NCBI GenBank assembly: GCA_014607495.2
Contig: CP053149.1
Coordinates: 10,118,120-10,182,119, forward strand
Direction of reading: 5' to 3'
DNA: 64,000 nucleotides
DNA from: Carposina sasakii
Taxonomy: Eukaryota > Arthropoda > Insecta > Lepidoptera > Carposinidae
Below the pieces are notes generated by a model. The model worked only from the letters and a program-made list of their open reading frames with translations, ran no database searches and had not been told where the DNA came from. This document shows positions 21,801-31,297 of this stretch, one piece after another (position 1 is the stretch's first letter; the number at the start of each line of letters is the position of its first letter). The position numbers and the translations under genes are program-made.

Positions 21801-24800
21801 AAACAAACTTTTATCTTTATAAAAAGTATAAAATAGGTATAGCCTACATAAAAAGTAGCCTGTCAATTTTTATTAAAATCGCTCCAGCTGTTTTTACGTG
21901 CAAGTAACAAACATCTATCCATTCATCCATACTCACAAACTTTCGCGTTTATAATATTAGTAGGATTCAGTAGGTCTAAGAATCGGCTACTATCTGTTTT
22001 TCATAACCCTTCCACGAAATAAGCGATATCCACGCGAGCGGAGCCGCGGGCAACAGCTATTAAATATTGATATACAGGTTATAATGAGTCAATAGTATAA
22101 ATTAGAAAGTGCTTATCATGTTGAATAACTTTTCCTAAGACGGTATTTTCATATCTCTCAAATTTTGAGACTGTTAAGAGGGGCTGGGCTGTTAAGGGTT
22201 CTGCATCAGGTTATCTAGACCTTCAATTTTATTACGTTATTAGAAAGTGCTTATCATGCTGAGCAACTTTTCCTAAGACGGTATTTTCATATCTCTCAAA
22301 GTTTAGCTGGGCTGCTAAGGGTTCTGCATCAGGCAGTCTAGACCTTCAATTTTTTTCTTTCATATCATTTCTACGTCATTTTATTCTTTCATACATATTT
22401 TTTGGATAACTTGAACCGTTTACGCAGCGCACGCAACGGAAGTCTCCAAAGTTGAATAATTTTCCCCGTTTTTTCCACATTTTCCTCTTATTCTTCGTCC
22501 CTATTGGTCGCACTGTGATGACATATAGCCTAAAGCCTTCCTCGATAAATGGACTATCCAACACAAAAAGAATTTTTTAATTCGACCCAGTAGTTCCGGA
22601 GATTAGCGCGTTCAATCAAACAAACAAACAAACAAACAAACTCTTCAGCTTTATAATATTATTAGTATTAGTATAGATAAGGAAATAACTAAGTTATTGT
22701 TTGCCTAATGTTGTGAATAAATTTATTTTGATTTGATTTACAAAAATTAATTGAGTAGTTTAACCGCTGTAGTACACACCTATAAATTTAGATACATACA
22801 TAGTCTGCTAAAATTATTATACTTTTTTGGCCTTGCCGCAGCTACTGGGCGCAATATGATTTCTTTCGAAACTCATATTGCCAAAGTTTTGGCGTTTGTT
22901 TTTACGGCCGGCTGCCTTGCCTCATGCCAACCCTTCTCGGGTATAGCTAAGTGAGAATTTTTTTTTAAATCCGTACATGAAATAAATTCAGTGGTACAGG
23001 CCTGTGATTGGAATCGAACTCGCGCCTCCCGACTGAAAGGCGCACGTCTTAACCATATCACCGTAATGTTAAAATATTTGCTTTAAAATAAAAAGTTATT
23101 ATTTATTTATTATTATTCCAAGTCAATATTTACAGCGACATAAAGAAATATAGGCAGTATACCTACCTACTCAAAACAAATTTCTGAACGTGAACATGCG
23201 CTGCCGCAGAGCGAGTATAACATTGCGAATTTTTTCTAATAGTTCTGAGGATTTTCCCAACGTTTCCATCAATCATTATCATTTGGGTCGATTCCGGCAG
23301 TCACAATTAAACCTTAACCTAATTTTAGTCATTCCCCTGATTACGTAAAATTTGCGATCAGCAAAATTCCTACCTAAGCCTATCGTTCGCTAATCGTTTG
23401 CTAAATTTTTGCTAGCACACTAGCGCCAAAGACGATAAAGTAACAAAAAAAACTAATACAATGTGAAATGGCGACTGAAGAAACAGCTGATCTCAATTTA
23501 TAAAACATTCTGAACGAATGGCAAAGGAATTTTTTTAATAAAAAATACACATTGCTACTTCTAAGTAAATAATAAAAAATTATAAAAATATACTCGGCGT
23601 GAAAAGCTAAAGAGATATAAATGGAATACAATATAAATTATTTTACCACAGAATTGGCTGTACCGTAGTTCCTTTCTGCCAACCTTATATTTATCGAATT
23701 TTACAGTTCGTTTGCTGGCTGATCGTTTTGCGAACTTTACGTAATACGAAAAAATTACAAATTATGCAAAGACGATTTTATCGCTTTGCTTCTGCTTGAT
23801 TGCTTTCGCTCTGTTATTGCTCTTAGCTAATACGAATTTGACATTTAAATGCGAAAATTGTGCAAAGGTAATCAGGGGGCAGATCTATCTCTCTCCGTTC
23901 TTAACATAAATGGCTGAGAGCTAAGGACAGGTAGGACTAATTTTACGTTTAGATTTAAGTGTGGCTGCCGGTATCGACCATCATCCATCATAAATTCAGA
24001 TATCATTTACTAAAACAATGACTGTATGGGCTTAGTTCCCCTTGCCTTTCCTTCATAATAACAAATTTTAAAAAAATCTTATAGATGTATGTTGATTGCT
24101 TAGATAGTGTAAATTATCTAAGGTTGTGAGTTTTAATGCAATAAAAGTTTGAATAAAATAATCTATATATATAATAAAAATGTAACAAATCGCTGTCTGT
24201 ACATGGAATATAAGAAAAAAATATTATAGAATAACCTTTATCAACGCAATAGTACCCAAAACAATGATTTTTGGAATTTTTGTCGGTTTGTCTGTGCATT
24301 TGTGCACGCTATTCTCAGAAACGGCTGAACCAATTTCGATGCAGTTTTCAGGAATATATTGTGTACAGGTCCCACTTAACATATAGGCTACTTTTTATCC
24401 CAAGAAAATGTTTTTATTCCAAATAATTGCGATATTTTGGTTTTTTCTGTAGTCCACGAGGACGGAGTCGCGGGCGTCCACTAGTAGGCAATAAATTCAA
24501 TAGAATATAATTTAAATAAATCAAACTGGAATCAAAGTATCTATTTAGATAGTGGAATTGGATCTGATCCCAATTTTTCTGTTATCCGAATAACCGGGTT
24601 GCATGCCCTATTAATCCATTATTTCTGCAAAATTATGGTCACCTCACAATATTAATGGATGTTTGTATGGGAAAACTTAAATTTATATTTTTGTAACTAC
24701 ACAAAGTTTCTGCGTCACAAACTCAGGTTATCATTATCACTCCCATCACAAAAATCTGAACATATTTCAAAGGCCATAGACCATCAGGCAGCGCAGATAC

Positions 24801-26249
24801 ATGTGTCCAGCCAGCCTGAACGCACTCTGGCTGGACATTAAGTTTTTATTGATTTCTCTTAAACCCTTACACATGACCCCATAAATTAATTAATGTTAGC
24901 AGAGGAACCATATTCAAGAACGGTCCCATTATTGAGTTTCAGAAGTGCCAGCCAGAAGTTATATATGTGTAAATTCAAGCCGCCACTACTAAACCTCTGC
25001 ATGTATCACAAAACTTTTAGCTCAATGCCTGTCACAAATTTATGTGACACCCGTCACCTCCGTTACCAAGATTGAGAGACCAGCAAAGTGGTTTTTCAAG
25101 CCGTCTGGACACTTTTCGATTAATTATCTAAGATTCTGTAGCATCACAAATTCTGAAATAAGGGTGTTTAGCCGACACATAAAGTGCCCTATTAACCTAG
25201 TTAAATGTGAGCTATTTTGAAGATTTGTCCAGACAGCCTGAGCTACATGCATATTAAATATAGTATAATTATTAAATACATAATTTCCTTACATTTTGGA
25301 TAGCTTTGAAGCAACTCCCCCAGTGACTTTAGCCACTCGAAGACTCGTAAGTTCGGTCTTCAGCTCTTCAAGCTGTTTGAACAGCTCTTTTTTATCTTTT
25401 TTTCGCAACTCCGAACATTTAACTTTGCCCTGAAAAGTTGTAAATACTATGTTATGTTTATATTAGAGAATTAAAAATGTAAAAATAAATGAATGAGTGA
25501 CACGTCTGTACAAATGAATATTTACAAACTTCACAGCACTTAACCTAATTCTACTTTGATCCCTACCTTAGGTCTTGTGTCGTCAGTACTAAGCAACGGC
25601 ATACAAATACATTTAAGTTAGGGTTGCCATTTCGAAACTTTGAAAACAAGGATTTCAAGAAATACCAGGGCATTTCGATTAAAAGCCAGGACTATACCCT
25701 GTGACAATACGATTGAAGAGAATTAGTGGCGTGCGAATTTCAAAACATGTCTTTAATACATTCAGTGCCGGCGACTACCATAGGCGTTAACCTAATAAGA
25801 AATTATTTATTCAGCATGTCAGCACCCTTAGAAAATCTGCCGATAGCGAATGTGTCAGGTCTCTTAAAACTCAGGACGATTCTTAAAAACTATCCAGAAA
25901 AGCCCAGGACATGTCCCGGGAAAACAGGACGGTTGGAAAACCTAATTTAAGTAAAATCTTTCATGACTAGAAAACAAACATCGATATTTTGCACCTATCG
26001 GGATTCGAACCCATTTATTTAATACTAACCACGAAACAAATTAATAAAATATAAATGAAATTTCATGAAAATAAATACATTATTAATACTCGCACACTTA
26101 AAAGGTTAAAAATTATTGTGCATAATATCAAATAAATACATATGTTTCCTGACTTCGTTACACCTAAAACGTAGCTCATATAATTTAAGTCATAATTATA
26201 TACGTTGATGTGCAAGAAAATTACAGATTAATGTATATCTACATACCAT
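18637..26249 (-). CDS. RpL35: 60S ribosomal protein L35 (uL29), three coding exons
   Basis: The joined exons (26247-26249, 25293-25429, 18637-18868) give 372 nt, 123 residues plus stop, the usual length of eukaryotic L35. The product is a small basic protein of the large ribosomal subunit near the peptide exit tunnel. Conserved blocks are visible: [28 protein letters not shown] across the second splice, [33 protein letters not shown] and the C-terminal VYAVKA. All introns have GT and AG ends with matching phases. Exon 1 carries only the ATG, a layout common in ribosomal protein genes. Intron 2 is about 6.4 kb and packed with transposons, among them a LINE in the opposite direction. No stop or frameshift is present in the exons, so it should be the functional gene. 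Confidence 0.93.
18945..19490. repeat. Foldback arm and dispersed repeat (family B) in RpL35 intron 2
   Basis: 18945-19070 is a single arm of the foldback family at 9481-10756. From 19067 the sequence matches, inverted, 24880-25085 and parts of 50228-50700: GTGTCACATAAATTTGTGAC, TTTTGTGATACGTGCAGCGG, GAACCATATTC (inverted here). No coding sequence. Confidence 0.55.
19560..21490 (+). mobile_element. CR1/jockey-group LINE lacking its YADD box
   Basis: A reverse transcriptase reads on the plus strand from 19590: [49 protein letters not shown] and [18 protein letters not shown]. Where the catalytic YADD should follow (about 20545-20570) there is a small deletion and frame change; the frame resumes with [20 protein letters not shown] and goes on to the C-terminal domain (20690-21430: [35 protein letters not shown], stop at 21428). 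The endonuclease is missing, so the copy is 5' truncated and inactive. An AT-rich 3' tail runs to about 21490. It lies in RpL35 intron 2 in the opposite direction. Confidence 0.8.
21757..21965 (-). mobile_element. Helitron (short), reverse orientation
   Basis: It starts with CTAG followed by GGACGCCCGCGACTTCGTCCGCGTGG (in pieces), the inverted 3' end, and finishes near ATAATATTAGTAGG, the inverted 5' end. The interior differs from the 24162-24484 family. A related end, CACGCGAGCGGAGCCGCGGG, lies at 22032-22051. Confidence 0.5.
22101..22352. repeat. Two tandem copies of about 130 bp
   Basis: TTAGAAAGTGCTTATCATG and CCTAAGACGGTATTTTCATA occur twice (near 22101-22170 and 22238-22300), each followed by GGGTTCTGCATCAGG and TCTAGACCTTCAATTTT. 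It sits between Helitron-like ends at 22020-22060 and 22590-22680, so the whole stretch may be one larger Helitron with an internal tandem duplication. Confidence 0.5.
22590..22690. repeat. CAAA microsatellite and Helitron-like end
   Basis: GATTAGCGCGTTCAATC is followed by several CAAA units and CTTTATAATATTATTAGTATTAG, the pattern at the 5' or inverted end of many lepidopteran Helitrons. Confidence 0.4.
22880..23070 (-). mobile_element. tRNA-derived SINE, second family
   Basis: On the minus strand a tRNA-like head is readable: box A near GTGATATGGTTAAGACGTGC and box B GAGTTCGATTCC (22996-23060). GCCTGTGATTGGAATCGAAC is its plus-strand counterpart. The body continues to about 22880 (inverted CGAGAAGGGTTGGCATG). 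Different from the SINE at 5071. Confidence 0.55.
23240..24075 (+). repeat. Family A fragment split by a 695-bp TIR element
   Basis: TGAGGATTTTCCCAACG at 23247 and CATCATAAATTCAG at 23988 are adjacent parts of family A. Between them lies 23285-23979 with inverted ends GGGTCGATTCCGGCAGTCAC and GGTCGATACCGGCAGCCAC. The target duplication is blurred by the ATC repeats at the site. The interior holds the CGCTTTGCTTCTGCTTGATTG repeat. 18500-18585 carries the same end. Confidence 0.55.
24162..24484 (+). mobile_element. Helitron, complete short copy
   Basis: It starts TCTATATATATAATAAAAATG right after A and ends in a hairpin-forming GC-rich stretch, TCCACTAG, right before T, as Helitrons do when they insert between A and T without duplication. 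At 323 bp it has no coding capacity. It is the reference copy for those at 2756, 5622, 39322-41024 and 58613. Confidence 0.75.
24780..25260. repeat. Dispersed repeat (family B)
   Basis: It matches 50350-50910 over most of its length (GTCCAGCCAGCCTGAACGCA, AACCCTTACA, AGTGCCAGCCAGAAGTT, GACCTAGTTAAATGT forms, TTTGTCCAGACA). No coding sequence; the ends are not sharply defined. Confidence 0.55.
25293..25429 (-). CDS. RpL35: RpL35 coding exon 2
   Basis: It lies between a TTTTCAG acceptor (plus strand CTGAAAA at 25430) and a GTAAGG donor (plus strand CCTTAC ending at 25292). It encodes residues 2 to about 47, [16 protein letters not shown] to SKLSK plus two bases of the next codon. Confidence 0.93.
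25540..26020 (-). mobile_element. tRNA-derived SINE, inverted and split by a hAT-like MITE
   Basis: 25960-26020 holds the inverted box B (GGGATTCGAACCC) and 25545-25615 the inverted body of the same SINE as 5071-5314. They are separated by the MITE 25619-25944. Its head is degraded. Confidence 0.6.
25619..25944. mobile_element. hAT-like MITE, 326 bp, 8-bp duplication
   Basis: Flanking ATTTAAGT at 25611-25618 and 25945-25952 is a perfect 8-bp target duplication. The ends are TAGGGTTGCCA and, inverted, TAGGTTTTCCA. No protein of known type; a 74-codon frame crosses it by chance. Confidence 0.7.
26247..26249 (-). CDS. RpL35: RpL35 coding exon 1 (start codon only)
   Basis: The plus strand reads CTACATACCAT, so the minus strand reads ATG followed directly by GTATGTAG, a good donor. 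Joining to exon 2 gives M-GKVKCSEL in frame. A pyrimidine-rich TCTTTCGG on the minus strand at 26297-26304 could be the transcription start of a TOP-type ribosomal protein mRNA; that is inference. Confidence 0.8.
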
Positions 26250-26312
26250 TTTGAAATATTCTTGCAGCGAGTACGAAATGCACTTCAAACAAAATTCCGA
26301 AAGATTTTTTCT

Positions 26313-26930
26313 TTTTTTGTTTAGTTTATCCTAAAGGAAAGGCAAGGGGAACTAAGCCCATATAGCCATTGTCTTTAGTAAATGATTTCTGAATTTATGA
26401 TGGATGATAATAATGATGATGAATGGAAACGCCGGGAAAATCCTCAAGAACAAGTGTAAAGTTCGTCAAAATTAAAAATTATAGCTATCGGGATGAAAAA
26501 TAACGTTGCCAATATGTAATTTAGAAAAGAGATGGTAAAATTCGTCATCCGAGTAATTGACCCGGTGGCTCAGTGGTGAGAGCGCTGACACGCGGAATGC
26601 AGAGGTCGTGGGTTCGATTCCCACCCGGGTGAGGAATTTTTTCCATTTCTTTATTAATAATTTTATAATTATTGCAGAAACAACTTACATGGGCCCATGA
26701 AGAGATCGTATTCCGTCTAAAGTTTTACTCAGCTTACCAGCGTATAAAACCATGCACACGCACTAGATTCACATCACAAGTGAACAAAATATAACTTATC
26801 TACCAGAAAACATCACTTTACAGACACATGCAAGCCGTTTACAAATAAATTTTGATTTTCACAAGAAAATAAACCCCGGTCCCTTCCAGCTTTTCCCGCC
26901 GAATCCCATTCTGAAAGAAAGACAGCCAAG
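26313..26930 (-). repeat. Family A copy next to the RpL35 start, split by a SINE
   Basis: In reverse orientation its A-rich end is near 26313 and its GGCGGGAAAAGCTGG end near 26900. Between 26490 and 26665 it is interrupted by a tRNA-like SINE. Its A-tail lies within about 65 bp of the RpL35 start codon. Confidence 0.6.
26490..26660 (+). mobile_element. tRNA-like SINE, third family
   Basis: The core 26568-26640 resembles a tRNA: D-arm GCTCAGTGGTGAGAGC, T-arm GTGGG-TTCGATT-CCCAC and an acceptor of six pairs out of seven. It is followed by GAGGAATTTTTTCCATTTC and an AT-rich tail. The anticodon stem does not close well. The same tail occurs at 36524-36579 inside a LINE with a 12-bp duplication, so this is a dispersed SINE rather than a tRNA gene. 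Confidence 0.6.
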
Positions 26931-27028
26931 ACCTTTTTTTTTGTTTAGTTTTTTTTAATGTTTTTTTTTTTTAATAAAGTTTGCTGACCTGGATACAAGT
27001 CCTTAGTCCTGTTTAGTTTATCCCGAAG

Positions 27029-27279
27029 CAGTGTTGCCAGGTCGTACATTGCGAAATTACCTCATATTTGTGGCAAAATGCTCACGAGTTGGAATTTAGT
27101 GGATTTAGGGGTAAATTTCTTGGGGGGTAAAATTGGATGTTTACAAAATTATCGTAGATTTGACAAAAATATCGTAGAATTTGAACGAATTATCGTGCGA
27201 TACCTAATTTTAATTTTTATGGCATGGCACTCAAAATTATCGTGGATCTACGATAATTATCGTGCATCTGGCAACGCTG
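27029..27279. mobile_element. hAT-like MITE, 251 bp, 8-bp duplication
   Basis: TCCCGAAG flanks both sides (27021-27028 and 27280-27287). The ends are CAGTGTTGCCAG and, inverted, CAGCGTTGCCAG. The interior repeats ATTATCGT(A/G) words in both directions. It lies inside a family A copy, whose sequence gives the empty site. Confidence 0.75.
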
Positions 27280-27454
27280 TCCCGAAGGAACTAAGCCCAT
27301 ACAGCCATTGTCTTTAGGAAATGATTTCTGAATTTATGATGGATGATAATGATGATGATGAATGGAAACGCCAGCAAAATCCTCAAAAGCTAATGTGAAA
27401 TTAGTGAAAATCAAAAAGGTTTGCAGAAACAACTTACATGAGCCCATGAAGAGA

Positions 27455-29270
27455 TCTTTTTTATATTAAATAGGCTTACGCTTGACCACAGCGCGTCTGA
27501 TGGTAAGCTCCGTTGCAGTCTAAGATGGAGCGCGCTTGCCTAAAAGAAACCGATGCACTCTCGACTTGAAAACCGCAAGATTATAGTTAATGGGAAACAG
27601 GGATTTAGGGAGGGAGTTCCACAGCTTGGCCGTTCGCACTATGAATGTAGAAGCTTAGTACGAGTTTTCGGCACTTCAACTGTGAACCGGTGTCGCTTTG
27701 AGGTTTCCCTGGTTGTCCGGTGGTAGAAGGGTTCTGGGGGAATTACGTCGTGAAGTCCCATCGCACACTCCCCGAAATGTAACCTGTAGAATACCGAGAG
27801 ACTTGCAACTTTTTACATCGATGCTCAAGGCTTTGCAATCTAGCTTTGCACAGTGAGTCATTGCCGATCAGCCTTTTGGCTCGGTCCTCGATAGCTTCAA
27901 CGCCTCAAGCTGGTATTTGGCCGATTTATCCCAAACGTGCGAACAGTACTCCATACACGACCGAACTTGCGCTTTATACAAGGCTAGTAGCTATTCCGGT
28001 GTGAAGAAGTTCCGGTTCCGGGCCTTTGACTCAATGTAGGAGCCAAAATTAAGTGTTGGAGACAAGCTCACGCCAAGCAAGTCCAGGTGATCAGAGATTT
28101 CTATGGTTACATCCCGGAAAGTAGGAGTCAATTGAAATGGCCTCCTTTTTGCAGAAAATAGACACGCCTGCGTTTTAGCTGCATTAAAACTTTATCAGAT
28201 TCGCATCGCCCCAATCGGAAACTGCATTGAGGGCAAAGTTTAATCGCCCAATCATTGCTTCTCTGCTCGACTGGATTTCGGCTGCAATGGCTTTTGCGGT
28301 GGACGTATACTTCTCCACAACAGTGCTGTCATCTGCGTACCCAAAAATACCGGGCTTCAACAGGTCATTGATGTGCAGCAGGAAGAATGTTGCAGAAAGT
28401 ACCGACCTCTGAGGGGCTCCGGCATTTGTAGCCTAGGATCAGACGAGCAGCCGTCAATGACGTCGAATGGATCTGCCCCACAGAAAATCAGATGTCCATG
28501 CACAAAAACCAGCAGGCAGGCCATACGTTGGAAGCTTGCTTATCAGTCCGTCATGCCAAACCCTGTCGAAGGCCTTAGAGATATCCAAAGAAACAGCTAG
28601 GGCTTCTCCGTACCTCTCAATAGCCTCACTCCATATGTATGTGGCGTACACTAGAAGGTCCCCAGTGGACCGGTTTCGGCGAAAGCCATATTGCCAGTCA
28701 CTAAGGAGGTCATTGGTTTTTAGGTACGCCAGGAGCCTGCCGTTCGGAGCACGCTCCATGCAGTGGCGTAGCTAGGTGACCAGGGGCCCTGGGGCAAATA
28801 AAAAAATGGGGCCCCACTGCTATTTCAAGTAATTAGATTTTGAGCAAAGCATACTCACTTTCTATCTTCTTCGTTTACTATTTTCTCTTTATTGCACGTG
28901 ACTAGTCAAAACTGAAAGAATCAATAGATGCGCGAGCGGGGCGAGAGCGAATTTTTTTCTCGTATTTACCACATAACTCAAGTAAGTTGTCTATTACTTT
29001 TGAAAATTCAAGCTCTGTCCAGGAATTTACGGTATGGATACGGTATGGACGCAAAGTATGGAGGTGATCGAAACGGGCCTGTAATTGGCAGGGTCAGCAC
29101 GACTACCTTTCTTGGGCACAGGTTGCACGTTAGCTAGCTTCCATCATTTAGGCACTAGACCAGTTTCATAAGAGAGTCGAAACAGGCGTGTACAGGAGAC
29201 AACTCCGGTGCACATGTCCTCAGAACTATAGACGAAAAACCGTCAGGGCCACTAGCTTTTAGCATCGTTT
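27455..29270 (-). mobile_element. CR1/jockey-group LINE, degraded, with a MITE in the polymerase
   Basis: On the minus strand 29035-29265 encodes the start of the reverse transcriptase (SGPDG region), and 28454-28759 the next part: YGFRRNRSTGDLLVYA, LAVSLDISKAFDRVWHDGL. Further remains go down to 27470 with many frame breaks. 28757-29035 is an insertion beginning CAGTGGCGTAGCTAGG, a common MITE end. The LINE splits a family A copy: AAGAGATC is left at 27454 and TTCCGACTAAAG continues at 29273. Its A-tail shows as a T-run at 27455-27460. Confidence 0.65.
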
Positions 29271-29431
29271 TCCGACTAAAGATTTAATCAGCTTACCTGC
29301 ATATAAAACCATGCACACGCACTAGAATGATATCATAAGTAATCAAAATATAACTTATCTACCAGAAAACATTACTTTACGGACACAAATAAATTTTGAT
29401 TTTCACAAGAAAATTACACCCACTCCCTTCC

Positions 29432-30095
29432 AGCTTTTCCTGCCGAATCTGCTTCACTGCTTAGCATCTCTACCATAGAAATTTCATAAGAGGAGACACC
29501 AAATACCTGATCTCTACTTAGTCTGTGACCGGTGCAGCAGCCTTAGATATATTTTTTTGTTTAGTTAGTTTATCCCGAAGGAAAGGCAAGGGGAACTATG
29601 CCCTGTAATTTTCTTGTGAAAATCAAAATTTATTTGTGTCCGTAAAGTGATGTTTTCTGGTAGATAAGTTATATTTTGTTTACTTATGATGTGAATCCAG
29701 TGCGTGTGCATGTGGTTTTATATGCAGGTATGCTCTGCTAAGTAAAACTTTAGTCGGAATGCGATCTCTTCATGGGCTCATGTAAGTTGTTTCTGCAATA
29801 ATTTTCAACTTTACTAATTTCACACCTATTCTTGAGAATTTACCGACGTTTCCATTCATCATCATCAATATCGTCCATCATAAATTCAGAAATAATTTAC
29901 TAAAGACAATGGCTGTATGGGCATAGTTCCCCTTGCCTTTCCTTCGGGATAAACTAACTAAACAAAAAAAATATATCTAAGGCTGCACCGGTCACAGACT
30001 AAGTAGAGATCAGGGATTTGGTATCTTCTCTTATGACATTTCTATGGTAGAGATGCTAAGCAGTGAAGCAGATTCGGCGGGAAAAGCTAGAAGGG
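29432..30095. repeat. Inverted repeat with about 170-bp arms
   Basis: 29432-29604 and 29923-30095 are inverted copies (CTTCACTGCTTAGCATCTC, ACTTAGTCTGTGACCGGTGC, AGGAAAGGCAAGGGGAACTA on the left arm). Family A sequence lies between them, and each arm contains the two family A ends with about 100 bp of unrelated sequence in the middle. Confidence 0.6.
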
Positions 30096-30291
30096 TGCAG
30101 ATGTAATTTTCCAAAGTGTGGAAGGTGCGAAGAGTCATGCGTACGCGACACGTGAAGCGCGCATATTATTATAGCGTTTAGCTTGGAACGAGTCAATTAA
30201 ATCATTGATTATGGCGCTATGGACAAATATAATGTTATTTTTAAAAGCTATACATTATATTAGTTACCAGCTAAGCAGTTAAGTACCGGGG

Positions 30292-30690
30292 ATTCGGTGG
30301 GAAAAGCTGGAAGGGTGCAGGTGTAATTTTCTTGTGAAAATAAAAAATTATCTGTAAATGGCTTGCATGTATCCGTAAAGTGATGTTTTCTGGTAGATAA
30401 GTTATATTTTGATTACTTGTGATGTGAATGCGTGCGCATGGTTTTATACGCTGGTAAGCTGAGTAAAACTTTAGCCGGAATACGATCTCTTCATGGGCCC
30501 ATGTAAGTTGTTTTTGCAATTATTTTTCATTTTTACTAATTTTACACTTGTTCTTGAGGATTTTCCCGGCGTTTCCATTCATCATCATTATTATCATCCA
30601 TCATAAATTCAGAAATCATTTACTAAAGCAATGGCTGTATGGGCTTAGTTCCCCTTGCCTTTCCTTCAGTATAAACTAAATAACAAAAAA
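30292..30690 (+). repeat. Family A copy
   Basis: Near full length, from GATTCGGTGGGAAAAGCTGG to an A-rich tail after AGTATAAACTAAATAACA. It is followed almost at once by another copy. Confidence 0.6.
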
Positions 30691-30715
30691 AAGTAGAAAG
30701 AGTATAGATTCATAG

Positions 30716-31135
30716 TGATTCAGCGGGAAAAGCTGGAAGAGAGAGTAGTATATTTTTTGGCTGGAAGGGTGCAGGTGTAATTTTCTTGTGAAACACAAAA
30801 ATTATTTGTAAATGGCTTGCATGTGTCCGTAAAGTGATATTTTCTGGTAGATAAGTTATATTTTGATTACTTGTGATGTGAATCTAGCGCGTGTGCATGG
30901 TTTTATACGCAGTAAGCTGAGTAAAACTTTAGCCGGAATACGATCTCTTCATGGGCCCATGTAAGTTGTTTCTGCAATGATTTTTCATTTTGACTAACTG
31001 TACACTTGTTCTTGAGGATTTTCCCGATGTTTCCATTCATCATCATTATCATCCATTCAGAAATCATTTACTAAAGACAATGGCTGTATGGGTTTAGTCC
31101 CCTTGCCTTTTCTTCGGGATAAATTAAAAAAAAAT
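30716..31135 (+). repeat. Family A copy, just upstream of POFUT1 exon 1
   Basis: From GATTCAGCGGGAAAAGCTGG, with a small insertion repeating GCTGGAAG, to GGATAAATTAAAAAAAAA. It ends about 50 bp before the POFUT1 start codon, so the promoter must lie in or just beyond this repeat. Confidence 0.6.
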
Positions 31136-31188
31136 GTAATAAAAATACATATTTATTTGAATTGTCGTACCTACTACATGAATATGCC

Positions 31189-31297
31189 ATGCGTGCAAAT
31201 TCATTTCTACGGTTTATTTTCTTAGTTTATTGTGTACATTTGAAATACTCAGTGGGTTATGATCTCAATGGTTATATTACCTATTGCCCCTGTATGG
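31189..31297 (+). CDS. POFUT1: POFUT1 coding exon 1
   Basis: It starts at ATGCGTGCAAATTC and ends TGTATGG before GTAAGT. It encodes a signal peptide and [12 protein letters not shown] plus the first base of Gly 37. The upstream in-frame stretch has no other ATG, and a repeat begins just before it. Confidence 0.85.

Noticed and set aside
26568..26640. A tRNA gene
   Set aside because: The D- and T-arms are good, but the anticodon stem does not close, the first acceptor pair is G-G, and the flanking tail recurs at 36524-36579 as a SINE insertion.
28757..29035. A complete MITE with two inverted ends
   Set aside because: Only the left end CAGTGGCGTAGCTAGG is recognisable; no matching right end or target duplication was found, so it was kept only as an insertion within the LINE.
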